Shown: positions 26,465 to 36,454 of the stretch, in pieces
How the letters are laid out: every line of letters begins with the position of its first letter
Numbering within the stretch: the first letter of the stretch is position 1
NCBI GenBank assembly: GCA_002290645.2
Contig: NMOS02000004.1
Span: forward strand, 37,544 to 101,543
Source: Candidatus Aquirickettsiella gammari
Lineage (GTDB): Bacteria > Pseudomonadota > Gammaproteobacteria > Diplorickettsiales > Diplorickettsiaceae
DNA length: 64,000 nt
Direction: 5' to 3'
Notes under the pieces: model-generated
Told to the model about the DNA's origin: nothing
The model's input: only the letters and a program-made list of their open reading frames with translations
The model's database searches: none
Program-made: the position numbers and the translations under genes

Positions 26465-29077
26465 TTATTCACTATCAATCGCTTTTTCAGCCCTAAGGTT
26501 AATCAGTGTATCGGTCTTTTCTGGATTATCACTCACCAGATCTTCCTCGATACGTTCTAAACCGACTAAACTTTCACCTTCATTGAGTCGAATCAAGCGT
26601 ACACCTTGCGAATGCCTTCCGGCAACGCGAATCTCAGCGACACGAGTACGCACTAAGGTGGCCTTATTCGTAATCAACATCACTTCATCGGAAGGCAGTA
26701 CTTGCACAGCTGCGACCACGTTACCATTGCGTGCGGTGGTTTTAATCGCGACAACACCGCTACCACCACGGCTGGTTAAACGATGCTCTGAAACGGGGGT
26801 ACGCTTACCATAACCCTGTCGGGTTGCGGTTAAGATTAATCCTTCGGGTTTGGCAATGATTAAAGAAATAAGTTGCTGCCCAGGCTGCAATTTAACACCT
26901 CGAACCCCACAAGCGGTACGACCCATACAACGTACCTTACTTTCATTAAAACGTATCACCTTACCGGCATCGGTAAACAATAAAACATCTTGCTCGCCAT
27001 CGGTTAAAGCCACACCAACCAAGCGATCCCCCTCGCGCAAATCAATGGCAATAATACCGTCGTTACGCGGCCGGGAGAAATCCATTAAACTGGTTTTCTT
27101 GGTTGTGCCATTCGCCGTTGCCATAAAGATATAATGTTCAGCACTATAATTTTGCACCGGTAATACGGCATTAATTCGTTCATCACTAGCAAGTGGCAAT
27201 AAATTAACAATCGGTCGCCCTTTCGCCATGCGACTGCCTTCCGGTAATTTATAAACCTTAAGCCAATAAACCTTACCGGCACTTGAAAAACACAATAAGG
27301 TGGCATGCGTATTAGCAATCAGTAAATGTTCGATAAAGTCCTCTTCCTTGACATCACCAGATGATTTTCCTCTTCCGCCGCGACGCTGTGCTTGATAGAC
27401 ATCTAAGCTTTGTCGTTTGACATAACCTTCATGTGATAGTGTCACCACAACATCCTCGGCCGGGATCAAGTCTTCTTCATTGATTCCCGCATCGACTGTG
27501 ATAATCTCAGTACGCCGTTCATCGGCAAATTCCTCTTTGATGGCGATAAGTTCACCCTGAATAACCTCGCGTAATCGTTCTGGCTGATTTAAGATATCCA
27601 ATAAATCAACGATAATCGCTAATTGATCCTGATATTCTTTTAATATTTTTTCTTGCTCTAAACCGGTTAAACGATGTAAACGAAGTTCTAATATCGCTTG
27701 TGCTTGCTCAGGCGATAAGCGATAAACCTGCTGCGCTTTTTGCACGCCATAAGTATTCGCCGCTACCAAAGATAGCGGTGTATCCAGTAAATCTGTTTTA
27801 GTCAGCATCTCGGCGACCATCCCTAGCTGCCAATCTTGCGTTAACAGTTGCTGCTTGGCATCCGCTGGATCTTTAGCCGCTTTGATCAGTGCTATCATCG
27901 GATCAATGTTGACCAGCGCAATACCCAAGCCTTCTAAGATATGCGCACGTTCACGTGCTTTACGCAATTCAAAGATCGTCCGCCTCGTGACCACTTCACG
28001 ACGATGCGCTAAAAAGGAGGCGATTAATTGTTTAAGATTCAGTAAAACCGGCCTTCCATCCACTAAGGCGACCATGTTAATACCAAAAGTGACTTGCAGT
28101 TGTGTTTGTGCAAATAGATTATTAAGCAACACATCCACATTTTCGCCACGTCGCACCTCGATAACCATGCGCATACCGTCTTTGTCGGATTCATCGCGTA
28201 AAGCGGTAATGCCTTCGATGCGTTTTTCTTTCACCAGCTCAGCAATCTTCTCGATGAGTTTGGCTTTATTCACTTGATAAGGAAGCTCGGTGACGATGAT
28301 CCGCTGTTTACTTGATTTTTCGTCCTGTTCCAGTACGACTCTCGCCCTGACAAATACCCGTCCACGGCCACCCTGGTAGGCTTCAATGATACCGCGCTTA
28401 CCATAAATTAAGCCGGCGGTGGGAAAATCCGGACCTTTTATAAACTGCATCAAGCCATCAATTTCGAGCTCAGGATCGGCCAGTAAGGCAAGACAAGCCT
28501 CGATGACTTCGGCCAGATTATGCGGTGGTATGTTAGTGGCCATACCCACCGCGATACCTGAAGAACCATTCACCAGTAGGTTAGGGACGCGTGTCGGTAA
28601 CACGACAGGAATTTGTTCGGTTTCATCGTAGTTGGGTACAAAATCAACTGTCTCTTTGGCTAAATCGGCTAACAGCGCATGGGCTAGTTTAGACATGCGA
28701 ATTTCGGTATAACGCATCGAAGCGGCTGAATCGCCATCGACCGATCCAAAGTTACCTTGACCATCAATCAATACCGAACGCATAGAAAAGGTTTGCGCCA
28801 TACGCACGATAGTGTCGTAAATAGCGCCGTCGCCATGGGGATGGTATTTACCAATCACATCACCTACGACCCGTGCGGATTTTTTATGCGGCTTATTCCA
28901 GTCGTTACTGAGTTCGCTCATCGCAAATAACACCCGTCTGTGTACGGGTTTTAAACCGTCGCGCACATCCGGCAAGGCACGGCCGACGATCACGCTCATC
29001 GCGTAGGCGAGATAAGACTGCTTTAATTCCTTCTCAACTGTTACCGAAATAATTTCATTAGCCACTGATTCTGCCAT
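26465..29077 (-). CDS. gyrA: DNA gyrase subunit A
   Basis: An 870-residue type II topoisomerase subunit that introduces negative supercoils with GyrB. The active tyrosine is Y123 in SMRYTEIRM. The C-terminal beta-pinwheel has the GyrA box QRRGGRGK. In the quinolone-resistance region, [13 protein letters not shown], the residue matching E. coli Ser83 is Gly84 here; the Asp87 equivalent is kept (D88). The nucleotide codon GGC was checked. Length is close to the usual 870-880. It heads a gyrA-pyrE-cvpA run. Confidence 0.97.
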   Translation of the reverse strand: MAESVANEIISVTVEKELKQSYLAYAMSVIVGRALPDVRDGLKPVHRRVLFAMSELSNDWNKPHKKSARVVGDVIGKYHPHGDGAIYDTIVRMAQTFSMRSVLIDGQGNFGSVDGDSAASMRYTEIRMSKLAHALLADLAKETVDFVPNYDETEQIPVVLPTRVPNLLVNGSSGIAVGMATNIPPHNLAEVIEACLALLADPELEIDGLMQFIKGPDFPTAGLIYGKRGIIEAYQGGRGRVFVRARVVLEQDEKSSKQRIIVTELPYQVNKAKLIEKIAELVKEKRIEGITALRDESDKDGMRMVIEVRRGENVDVLLNNLFAQTQLQVTFGINMVALVDGRPVLLNLKQLIASFLAHRREVVTRRTIFELRKARERAHILEGLGIALVNIDPMIALIKAAKDPADAKQQLLTQDWQLGMVAEMLTKTDLLDTPLSLVAANTYGVQKAQQVYRLSPEQAQAILELRLHRLTGLEQEKILKEYQDQLAIIVDLLDILNQPERLREVIQGELIAIKEEFADERRTEIITVDAGINEEDLIPAEDVVVTLSHEGYVKRQSLDVYQAQRRGGRGKSSGDVKEEDFIEHLLIANTHATLLCFSSAGKVYWLKVYKLPEGSRMAKGRPIVNLLPLASDERINAVLPVQNYSAEHYIFMATANGTTKKTSLMDFSRPRNDGIIAIDLREGDRLVGVALTDGEQDVLLFTDAGKVIRFNESKVRCMGRTACGVRGVKLQPGQQLISLIIAKPEGLILTATRQGYGKRTPVSEHRLTSRGGSGVVAIKTTARNGNVVAAVQVLPSDEVMLITNKATLVRTRVAEIRVAGRHSQGVRLIRLNEGESLVGLERIEEDLVSDNPEKTDTLINLRAEKAIDSE

Positions 29078-29409
29078 AAAAGCTTCAAAACCTATGCGAG
29101 GTAAAAAGAGCTAAATAGTACCATAAATAGGCCTTAACTGGCAGCTAATTCGATTGGTTTTTTCAGGAAAAAATAAAGATTTTTTATCAGGCTTCGTAGC
29201 GACAGGAGAATATCTAATGGGTCACCGCTATAAGGCTTTATAAGCCAAAGCAAGAATGGTGGCAATGGGTATATACGTCCGTGTACCCTGTGATGTCCAT
29301 CTAGCAACACAGGGTAGGCTAGATTTAAGTCATATCGGACATTTTATTGTCCAATTTGAACAAAGAACTGCTGATCTTCCGCTTTTTATCGTCTCCGAAA
29401 GCAGGCTGA
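29078..29409. other. Intergenic region with two hairpins upstream of gyrA
   Basis: No supported gene. A perfect 9-bp stem, TACCCTGTG at 29284-29292 with CACAGGGTA at 29308-29316, has a 15-nt loop. A second, smaller hairpin GGACA at 29337-29341 with TGTCC at 29348-29352 follows. The part nearest gyrA must hold its promoter on the minus strand, but I see no strong match. An open 55-codon frame on the plus strand from about 29255 has no supporting features. Confidence 0.35.
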
Positions 29410-29781
29410 TTAACCGCCTGTAGCCCCTGAGTTATTATCATTATGGCTAGTAGGTGCCATTGATGTCGTCCCATCCTTCATATCCTTCATCTCATTTTTT
29501 ACGCCGTCATTCATATCCTTGCTAGCATTTTTCATATCCGTTGACCCTTGAGCCGGTGTTGTATCGGCACTAGGAGGCGTTTGTGTAGGCTCTGCCGCTT
29601 GCGGATTAAGCGGCATCTGTTCATCGGATGTACTCGAATTAGCAGGATTGGCCATTTGTTCTTGGACCGGCGGGACAGCTGTGTCGTCGGATTGATCGCT
29701 GCCCTGCGGCTTACTACAACCCGCTAACCCGGTCACCACTAACAACAACATTGACATTGAAGCCAAAAACTTTTTAAACAT
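29410..29781 (-). CDS. Small putative lipoprotein
   Basis: A 123-residue exported protein. The ATG at 29781 has an AGGGGGG Shine-Dalgarno about 9 nt upstream; an earlier in-frame start at 29823 is less suitable. Residues 1-20 form a lipoprotein signal with lipobox LAGC. The mature part is low-complexity: Ser/Pro/Asn/Thr/Gln rich, then repeated KDM, NDG and MKD motifs between about 85 and 115. It matches no family I recognise. It is probably an outer-membrane-linked or periplasmic flexible lipoprotein. Confidence 0.75.
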   Translation of the reverse strand: MFKKFLASMSMLLLVVTGLAGCSKPQGSDQSDDTAVPPVQEQMANPANSSTSDEQMPLNPQAAEPTQTPPSADTTPAQGSTDMKNASKDMNDGVKNEMKDMKDGTTSMAPTSHNDNNSGATGG

Positions 29782-29984
29782 AAGTAAAATCCCCCCTAAA
29801 AAGGATACGTAAACATAAATCAAAAAATTGCCAGTCTTTTACCTACATAAAGACCGACAAAATCCGTAGCCCCTAGTAGAAGCTGACTTAAGCATAGCAA
29901 AACTTTCCACTAAAACAAAATCCCGCCAAAAACAGCTTAAGTTAGCTTGCCGTACTGCGCATTAACTACCCCCTGCTCTTTTGA

Positions 29985-30012
29985 TTGCCATACGACTAAA
30001 TACTGTTATAAT
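29985..30012 (+). promoter_or_regulatory. Predicted promoter of rne with a leader of about 560 nt
   Basis: TTGCCA at 29985-29990, a 16-nt spacer and a perfect TATAAT at 30007-30012. Transcription would start near 30019, so the rne mRNA would have a leader of about 560 nt. Long leaders are used for autoregulation of rne in E. coli. Confidence 0.6.
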
Positions 30013-30018
30013 GGCCAT

Positions 30019-30582
30019 TAGATTTAGTTTGTCGTGTAGGCGTTGTCCAATTAAGCATTGCGACTAAGCCAAACCCAATAAAACGAAATGATAAGAAGTC
30101 AGCGTTTTATAAATGGTGTTAACTAAAGTAAAAGTTTTTACTTTTTTATGAATTTAAATCGTGTTTTAGGACAAATTTTAGTCTTAAAATTAGAGAATTA
30201 GTCCGGCTTCTTAAGTTTGCAGCCTTTTATTTGGATCACTATTCTTACCAATGTGTATTTTTTGAACAGAAAAAATAGATGTTGTATTGCTCGTTAAAAA
30301 TACGGTACTGAGAATAGGCAAGCGTATAATCCGTGTTGAAAATTAGATATTTAAAACTGATGCTAGCTAGCCTTAAAAGGCAAAATAGCTGATGCAGAGA
30401 ACTATATTGACTGAACCCTATTTGACCCACTTTTACCTTTTTTTCTAATAAACCCGGTAAATGGTCATTGTTTCATCTAAATAGTAACGGTTTTAGTTTT
30501 AATCTTTTTTAATATCGCGATTATATTTCCTTTACCAATAAGCAAGCTTAGTTGAGCCTTTCATCCAAAATAGGATTCAACG
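30019..30582 (+). other. Long untranslated leader of rne
   Basis: No convincing gene lies here. A short hairpin AAAGTAAAA at 30125-30133 with TTTTACTTT at 30136-30144, followed by a run of T (to 30147), looks like an AT-rich terminator or attenuator about 110 nt into the predicted transcript. The rest is AT-rich. A small 61-codon minus-strand frame at 30245-30430 has no coding support. The region is a candidate target for RNase E feedback cleavage. Confidence 0.4.
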
Positions 30583-32934
30583 ATGCGTAGTGAAGAGAAT
30601 CGAATATTGATTAATGCCAGTCAACCTGGAGAAATCCGTGTTGCGCTGCTAGAAGAACAACAACTTTCAGATTTAGATATCGAGTATAGCGGCCATGAAC
30701 AGAAAAAATCGAATATCTATAAAGGTAAAGTTAGCCGTATTGAACCTAGCTTAGAAGCCGCCTTCATTGATTATGGCGCTGAACGCCACGGCTTTTTACC
30801 TTTCAAAGAAATTGCCCCTGCTTATCTAAAATTTAGAGGTAATGAATCCTCAGCCATCAAAAACTCACTAAAAGTGGGCCAAGAAGTGATGGTGCAAATT
30901 GAAAAGGAAGAGCGTGGTAATAAAGGCGCTGCTTTAACCACTTACATTACTTTACCGGGTAGTTATTTAGTACTGATGCCGAATAACCCGGGTGCAGGTG
31001 GTATTTCGCGTCGTATTGAAGGGGAAGAGCGACGTGAAATGCAGGATCTCTTGAGCCAGATGCCCTTATCGGAAGAGATGGGCCTTATTCTTCGAACCGC
31101 CGGCGTAGGACGAGAACTCGATGAATTACAAAATGACTTAAGTCTATTGCAACAGCAATGGAACGCGATACAAAAAGCATTTAACGAGCGCTCCGCTCCC
31201 TTTTTGATTTTTCAAGAAGGTGATCTCATCACCCGATCAATCCGTGACTATTTGAGACGGGATATTGGCGAGATCATTATTGATGATAAAAAAATATATG
31301 AAAAAATTAAGCACTACATCGAACAAATTCGGCCCGATTTTGTATCACGAATTACCCTTTATCAAAACCCTACACCTATATTTATGCATTTTGGCATCGA
31401 AGAAGACGTAGAATCCGCTTTTCAACGTGAAATACGTTTGCCCTCCGGCGGTACGATTGTTATCGATCGCGCTGAAGCGCTCGTCGCTATTGATATTAAT
31501 TCAGGTCGTTCCACTAAAAATGAAGACATCGAAGAAACCGCGGTTAAAACCAACCTAGAAGCGGCTAAAGAAATTGCCCATCAATTACGTGTACGTGATT
31601 TAGGGGGCTTAATTGTCATTGATTTCATCGATATGAATTCAGAAAATAATAAACGTAAGGTTGAAAACTGCTTGCGTGAAGCGACTAAAAAAGATCGCGC
31701 GCGTATCCAAATAGGTCGACTCTCCTCTTTTGGACTCTTAGAAATGTCGCGTCAACGCTTGCGTCATTCCTTAGGAAAAGCCAATGAAACGCTATGCCAA
31801 CGGTGTCATGGTGAAGGAACGATACGCAGCATCGAATCATTAACCTTGTCCTTACTACGCTCAATTGAAAAAGAAGCTTTAAAAAAGTCCACGCAACAAA
31901 TACGAGTAGAGATTCCAGTGGATATGGCCACTTATCTCATGAATGAAAAGCGGCAAGCGATGCATCAAATTGAACAGCGCTATAAAATTAACTTATTATT
32001 GATACCTAATCCTTATTGGCAGACGCCACAATATAAAATTACTGGCTTAGGAAAAACTACCTCTCTCAATGCCAACGAGAGCGCTAGCTATCAGTTAGCC
32101 GAGAAAGCGTCAGAAACAGCGCTGCCTTATCGTGCTGCCACTATTAGCCCGATAGAAACACCGGCGGTTAAATCCCTGGTATTTGCTGCTAACAAACATA
32201 AAACCAAGTCCCAATTAGGTCTATTAAGCCGTCTTTTTTGTCTGTTAAAGGATCTTGGCAAATCTAAAATGGATCGGACTAAACCTAACAACGAACCCAC
32301 TGTTGCAAAGGCAAACACGCGTTCTAATGAGGCACATCGCAACAGACCTCATTCAGAAAGACGTTACGCCAACAACAACGGCAACAAAGTGAATAGAAAT
32401 AATCACCGCAGCCGAGGACCTCGACGCGAAGCGAACGGAAGTGGATCGTATCAAAACAAAAATCATCCTCATCCGCAGCAAGCGCATCGCTATCCAGTCA
32501 CGGGACAAAATAATCGTTACGAGCCACAAGCATCCCATGCTAACAAACCGGCTACAACAGTAGCGGGCGAAAAAAAACCACTAGCAAAAAGAAGGCCGCC
32601 GGAACGACACGCTCATAACGAGACGCGACTTATTGAGAAACCTAAAGTCGAGAATACTGCTGCTGCCAATAAAGCGCCGCTTAATACCGAACACAAAAAA
32701 GTAATTATGCCGGCACAAACGATAGCGAAACCTGAGGTCGCTATGGAAAAAAAGCAACCGCTAAGCACGGCGCCTGTTGCGGCAACAGCAACGAATACCG
32801 CTAATGCGAACGCGACGACGGGTGGCAATACAGCTCGCCATCGACGAAACACACGACGTTATGGCGGTGAGCCTAAATTACGCCGCCGCACCTACGCGAA
32901 CTACGAAGCGCCGGAGCACAAAACAAAAAGCTAA
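30583..32934 (+). CDS. rne: Ribonuclease E
   Basis: A 783-residue endoribonuclease for mRNA decay and rRNA/tRNA processing. The S1 domain (about 35-125) contains NIYKGKVSRIEPSLEAAF. Catalytic residues line up one off E. coli: D304 in AIDINSGR and D347 in VIDFIDMN. The zinc link is C405-X2-C408 in CQRCHGEG. After about residue 510 the protein is disordered and basic, rich in Arg, Asn, His and Lys, then Ala/Thr. It is shorter than E. coli RNase E (1061), with no degradosome scaffold motifs I can recognise. Start choice is supported by the RSEENRILINAS opening. Confidence 0.95.
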   Translation: MRSEENRILINASQPGEIRVALLEEQQLSDLDIEYSGHEQKKSNIYKGKVSRIEPSLEAAFIDYGAERHGFLPFKEIAPAYLKFRGNESSAIKNSLKVGQEVMVQIEKEERGNKGAALTTYITLPGSYLVLMPNNPGAGGISRRIEGEERREMQDLLSQMPLSEEMGLILRTAGVGRELDELQNDLSLLQQQWNAIQKAFNERSAPFLIFQEGDLITRSIRDYLRRDIGEIIIDDKKIYEKIKHYIEQIRPDFVSRITLYQNPTPIFMHFGIEEDVESAFQREIRLPSGGTIVIDRAEALVAIDINSGRSTKNEDIEETAVKTNLEAAKEIAHQLRVRDLGGLIVIDFIDMNSENNKRKVENCLREATKKDRARIQIGRLSSFGLLEMSRQRLRHSLGKANETLCQRCHGEGTIRSIESLTLSLLRSIEKEALKKSTQQIRVEIPVDMATYLMNEKRQAMHQIEQRYKINLLLIPNPYWQTPQYKITGLGKTTSLNANESASYQLAEKASETALPYRAATISPIETPAVKSLVFAANKHKTKSQLGLLSRLFCLLKDLGKSKMDRTKPNNEPTVAKANTRSNEAHRNRPHSERRYANNNGNKVNRNNHRSRGPRREANGSGSYQNKNHPHPQQAHRYPVTGQNNRYEPQASHANKPATTVAGEKKPLAKRRPPERHAHNETRLIEKPKVENTAAANKAPLNTEHKKVIMPAQTIAKPEVAMEKKQPLSTAPVAATATNTANANATTGGNTARHRRNTRRYGGEPKLRRRTYANYEAPEHKTKS

Positions 32935-32994
32935 GTAGCTTAAGATAAGCTAGCGCGCTATCGGGATAGCGAAATCATCACCACTAAAAAATAT

Positions 32995-33807
32995 TTAATG
33001 GTATCTATTCGCTTCCCAACTGCCGTACATTGGATTAGGTAATATAAAATAACCCGCGCCAAATACCTCATAGGTTTTACTGTCGTCCGGCAAAGCATCG
33101 ACAGCCGCTTGCTTGAACCTCGGAAAGTCCTGGATATTATCGCCAAAATAAGCGATCACTTGATGTGGCGGCAGACGTTTGCTCCAAACCATTTCATGGC
33201 TATCATAGTGGCCATAGATAACTGCATTAAAGCGTGGGTTTTTATCACTAGGGTGTTGGGATGTTTTATAATTGGCTAAAATAACCTGATCAAATACGAT
33301 GTTTTGCTGTTTTAGATTCGCGATGCTGGCCGCGAGTGTACTTCCACTGGCATCACGATAAGAACCATCGCGATTTGAAACCAAACTCACATAACCACCT
33401 AAGCGATGCACTAAATGCGTCAATGCCACAACCCCCGGCAAAGCCAGCGATTTTTGCCGAATCGTCACAAAATGTTCAAAATCCGATTCCCTATGCGCCA
33501 GATCACCACACTGATAAAAATACCATGAATTGTCCAGTGTGGTTTCATCAATATCCAACACCACGCCCCAGGTCTTGGCGGCGGGATGATGTTGCGCTAC
33601 CCATTGGCGAATATAGGCAGATCCCAGATAATAAGCCTGTCGATACAAGGCTTTTTTTTCCGCCGAGTCACGATACCACTTGATGACGTGTTCGAATTTA
33701 TTTTGCGACCTAGATGGCGCGCACACGACAGAAGGATTATCCGCCAAAGCGACCTTGGCTAAAATAGATAATGACACCGCCACTAACGACATTAAAACCT
33801 TTTTCAT
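32995..33807 (-). CDS. Periplasmic HAD acid phosphatase (class IIIB, e(P4)-like)
   Basis: A 270-residue exported phosphatase. Residues 1-22 are a signal peptide (cleavage after VALA). The HAD motif DIDETTLDN contains D85 and D87. Further motifs are VSLVSNRDG (motif II) and a C-terminal GDNIQDFPRF (motif IV). The HAD-IIIB acid phosphatase family includes Haemophilus P4, which removes phosphate from nucleotides. There is no lipobox, so it is soluble in the periplasm. The gene is convergent with rne. Confidence 0.88.
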   Translation of the reverse strand: MKKVLMSLVAVSLSILAKVALADNPSVVCAPSRSQNKFEHVIKWYRDSAEKKALYRQAYYLGSAYIRQWVAQHHPAAKTWGVVLDIDETTLDNSWYFYQCGDLAHRESDFEHFVTIRQKSLALPGVVALTHLVHRLGGYVSLVSNRDGSYRDASGSTLAASIANLKQQNIVFDQVILANYKTSQHPSDKNPRFNAVIYGHYDSHEMVWSKRLPPHQVIAYFGDNIQDFPRFKQAAVDALPDDSKTYEVFGAGYFILPNPMYGSWEANRYH

Positions 33808-33958
33808 GCTATTTCCCGCGTGTTTTAGTGAAAATAATCCAGTATGAACCGAAAAACTCGACTATTCTTAAGCTCGGCAATTTTAACGCCTGCCAAGACA
33901 CTTAATCAAGCCAGAGACTAAATCCAAATCGACAGACAGCCCGCTAAAATAGAAGCGC

Positions 33959-34198
33959 TTGTTTTTAAAAAATGATATTGCTTTACAAGTGGTTAGGCAG
34001 TTTCTACGCCATGAACAATTTAACAGTTTACTGTATTATATGATTCAAGAAGGGGAGTCTAAGAATTTCGAGCAATTTTACCTAAGCTTAGCGGAGGCCT
34101 TACCTAACTATAGAGAAAATATTATGAGATTAGCACAGCAGTTAGAACAAAAAGGTATAAAAAAAGGCCTTGAAATGGGAAAGACCCAGGAAGTGTAA
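33959..34198 (+). pseudogene. Remnant of an Rpn/YhgA-type nuclease (PD-(D/E)XK transposase-like)
   Basis: A 79-residue fragment from a TTG. It matches only the C-terminal part of the Rpn/YhgA family: LLYYMIQEGESKNFEQF, then LAEALPNYRENIMRLAQQLEQKGIKKGLEMG, the typical Lys/Gly-rich end. The nuclease domain of about 200 residues is missing and no upstream continuation is visible in the 150-nt gap after the phosphatase gene. This points to a decayed mobile-type gene. It could still give a small protein; Rpn genes are known to encode short C-terminal products. Confidence 0.65.
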
Positions 34199-34226
34199 AG
34201 GCGAGATTAACTATTAGCTATTAAAT

Positions 34227-34302
<76 letters not shown>

Positions 34303-34360
34303 ACAACCCTGTTTATTTTAGGCTGAGTCAGAAAAATCTGTCAACTTAATATTCTTTTCT

Positions 34361-35731
34361 TTAATCTAAGGCGCATTGTATACGCGCCAGCACTTCCTTT
34401 TTACCCAATAAACGCAAGGTGGCATTCATAGACGGAGAAATATTCGAGCCTGTTATCACCCAACGCAAAGGCTGCGCCACTTTACCTAATTTTAGGGAAA
34501 GTTCTGATGCGGTTTCGAGTAATACGGTATGAATAGATTCATCACTCCAAACCGAGAGTTCACAAAAACGCTCTTTAAGTAGGTTTAGCACCGCGACCAT
34601 ATCATCTGAGATGGTTTGTTTGTCTAACAGCGGCGCTTGGTAAAAATAACGGCTTTTACCCGCCATTTCGCCTAAGGTCTTAACCCGTTCGCGTTGCAGC
34701 ATAACGACGTCAACCAGATCGGGTCCACGTTTGGTATTGAGGTTTAAATGCTGAAATTCTTTGCCTAATAACAGCGCCAATTGCTCTGGATCATCGGTTT
34801 TTAAATAATGTTGATTTAACCAAATTAATTTATCGGGGTTAATCGCCGCGGGTGCTTTATTTAAATGGCTTAAGGAAAAATAATTGATCATTTCCTGGCG
34901 TGAAAAAATCTCTTGATCACCGTGCGACCAACCTAATTTAACCAGATAATTAAGTAAGGCATCCGCTAAATAACCTTCTGCTCGATATTGCAATACATTC
35001 GCTGCACCGGTTCTTTTGGAGAGTTTTTTACCATCGCTGGCCAAAATCATCGGTAAGTGGGCATAAACCGGTAAGCTTGCTCCCAAGGCTAATAATATAT
35101 TAATTTGTCGCGGTGTATTATTCAGATGATCATCGCCACGAATAACATGGCTAATCTGCATATCATTATCATCGACGACCACGGCAAAGTTATAGGTCGG
35201 CGAACCATCGCTACGCGCGATAATCAAATCGTCTAATTCGCTATTTTGGAAAACAACCACTCCATGGACTTGATCCTCAACAATAACTTCTCCTTCTAAG
35301 GGATTACGAAAGCGAATCACAGCGGTTTGATTGACCGGGATCTCTTTACGATCGCGACAATGACCGTCATAACGTGGCTTTTTTTGTTGCGCTAATTGTT
35401 CTTCACGCAAACTAGCTAATCTTTCTTTAGAACAATAACAACGATATGCTTTTTCTTCTCGTAGCAATTGCTCCAACACCTGTTGGTAACGTGCTAAGCG
35501 TTGACTTTGAAAGTAAGGGCCCTCATCGTAATCTAAACCTAACCAGTCTAAGCCGGATAAAATAACATCCGTCGCCGCCTTCGTTGAGCGCTCTCGATCG
35601 GTATCTTCAATACGTAAAATAAATTGGCCTTGCTGTTTTCGGGCATACAGCCAAGCATATAAAGCAGTCCTTACTCCGCCGATATGTAAATAGCCGGTAG
35701 GACTGGGGGCAAAACGGGTACGAACTTTCAT
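34361..35731 (-). CDS. gltX: Glutamyl-tRNA synthetase, second copy
   Basis: A 456-residue class I synthetase with PTGYLHIGGVRTALYAW (HIGH type) and KLSKRTGAAN (KMSKS type). Zinc-finger-like Cys occur in YRCYCSKE and near HCRDRKE. It is a clear paralogue, not a recent duplicate, of the gltX at 20868-22274: the two differ in motif residues throughout. One may be the discriminating GluRS, the other a GluRS2 that charges tRNA-Gln. No glnS or gat genes are visible in this window to help decide. Confidence 0.93.
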   Translation of the reverse strand: MKVRTRFAPSPTGYLHIGGVRTALYAWLYARKQQGQFILRIEDTDRERSTKAATDVILSGLDWLGLDYDEGPYFQSQRLARYQQVLEQLLREEKAYRCYCSKERLASLREEQLAQQKKPRYDGHCRDRKEIPVNQTAVIRFRNPLEGEVIVEDQVHGVVVFQNSELDDLIIARSDGSPTYNFAVVVDDNDMQISHVIRGDDHLNNTPRQINILLALGASLPVYAHLPMILASDGKKLSKRTGAANVLQYRAEGYLADALLNYLVKLGWSHGDQEIFSRQEMINYFSLSHLNKAPAAINPDKLIWLNQHYLKTDDPEQLALLLGKEFQHLNLNTKRGPDLVDVVMLQRERVKTLGEMAGKSRYFYQAPLLDKQTISDDMVAVLNLLKERFCELSVWSDESIHTVLLETASELSLKLGKVAQPLRWVITGSNISPSMNATLRLLGKKEVLARIQCALD

Positions 35732-35754
35732 AAATGACTCTTTATTTTTAGCAA

Positions 35755-36381
35755 TTAAATAGGCTGAAAAGGATGGATATCCCCTTTGCCATTGCGAATA
35801 ATTTGCGGTGTATTATTCGATAAATCGATAACTGTTGTAGGTTCCAAACCACAAAAACCACCATCTATCACCAAATCAACGCGTTTGCCTAACATATCAC
35901 ACATCGCTTCGGGTTCTAATAAAGGGAAATCAAACTCGGGTAATATTAAGGTGGTACTCACTAAAGGTTGATCGATCATTTCCAATAAAGCATGCACTAT
36001 TTTATTATCGGGGATCCTGACCCCTATCGTTTGCTGCTTAGTATTGATTAAATAGCGCGGGACATGGGCGTTTACCGGTAACAAAAAAGTATACGGCCCG
36101 GGTGTATTGGCTTTTAGCAAACGAAAAACAGGATTTTCTAGCTGGGCATAGGTCGCTATTTCAGAAATATCACGACAGAGTAAGGTCAGACAGTGTCGAT
36201 CCTTTAGCGCACGTATGCGTTTTATACGCCCGATACCGGTTTTATTACCCAATTGGCAACCAAGTGCATAAGCCGAATCGGTCGGATAGACAATAACACC
36301 GCCTTTGATCAACATATTTGCCGCTTGCCGAATCAAATGCAGCTGAGGATTTTCCGGATGAATCTTAACAAACTGGCTCAC
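35755..36381 (-). CDS. yciO: YciO family (Sua5/YrdC fold) protein
   Basis: A 208-residue protein very like E. coli YciO in length and in motifs: the opening MSQFVKIHPENPQ, KGGVIVYPTDSAYALGC, KDRHCLTLLCRDISE, NTPGPYTFLLP, and TTVIDLSNNTPQIIRNGKGD at the C-terminus. The fold is that of TsaC, which makes threonylcarbamoyl-AMP for t6A tRNA, but YciO itself is not proven to be TsaC. It is divergent from yciB. Confidence 0.9.
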   Translation of the reverse strand: MSQFVKIHPENPQLHLIRQAANMLIKGGVIVYPTDSAYALGCQLGNKTGIGRIKRIRALKDRHCLTLLCRDISEIATYAQLENPVFRLLKANTPGPYTFLLPVNAHVPRYLINTKQQTIGVRIPDNKIVHALLEMIDQPLVSTTLILPEFDFPLLEPEAMCDMLGKRVDLVIDGGFCGLEPTTVIDLSNNTPQIIRNGKGDIHPFQPI

Positions 36382-36454
36382 GACACTAATCCTTTCCTAA
36401 ACAAGTGGGACTGTTATATACTAACCCAACCCAGTTTTATGGCCTAGCACTTAC

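Noticed and set aside
29255..29422. Open frame of about 55 codons on the plus strand near the gyrA upstream hairpins
   Set aside because: No supporting ribosome binding site or family and it runs into the end of the lipoprotein gene on the other strand.
30245..30430. 61-codon minus-strand frame in the rne leader
   Set aside because: No ribosome binding site or recognisable motif; it is antisense to the predicted leader in AT-rich DNA.
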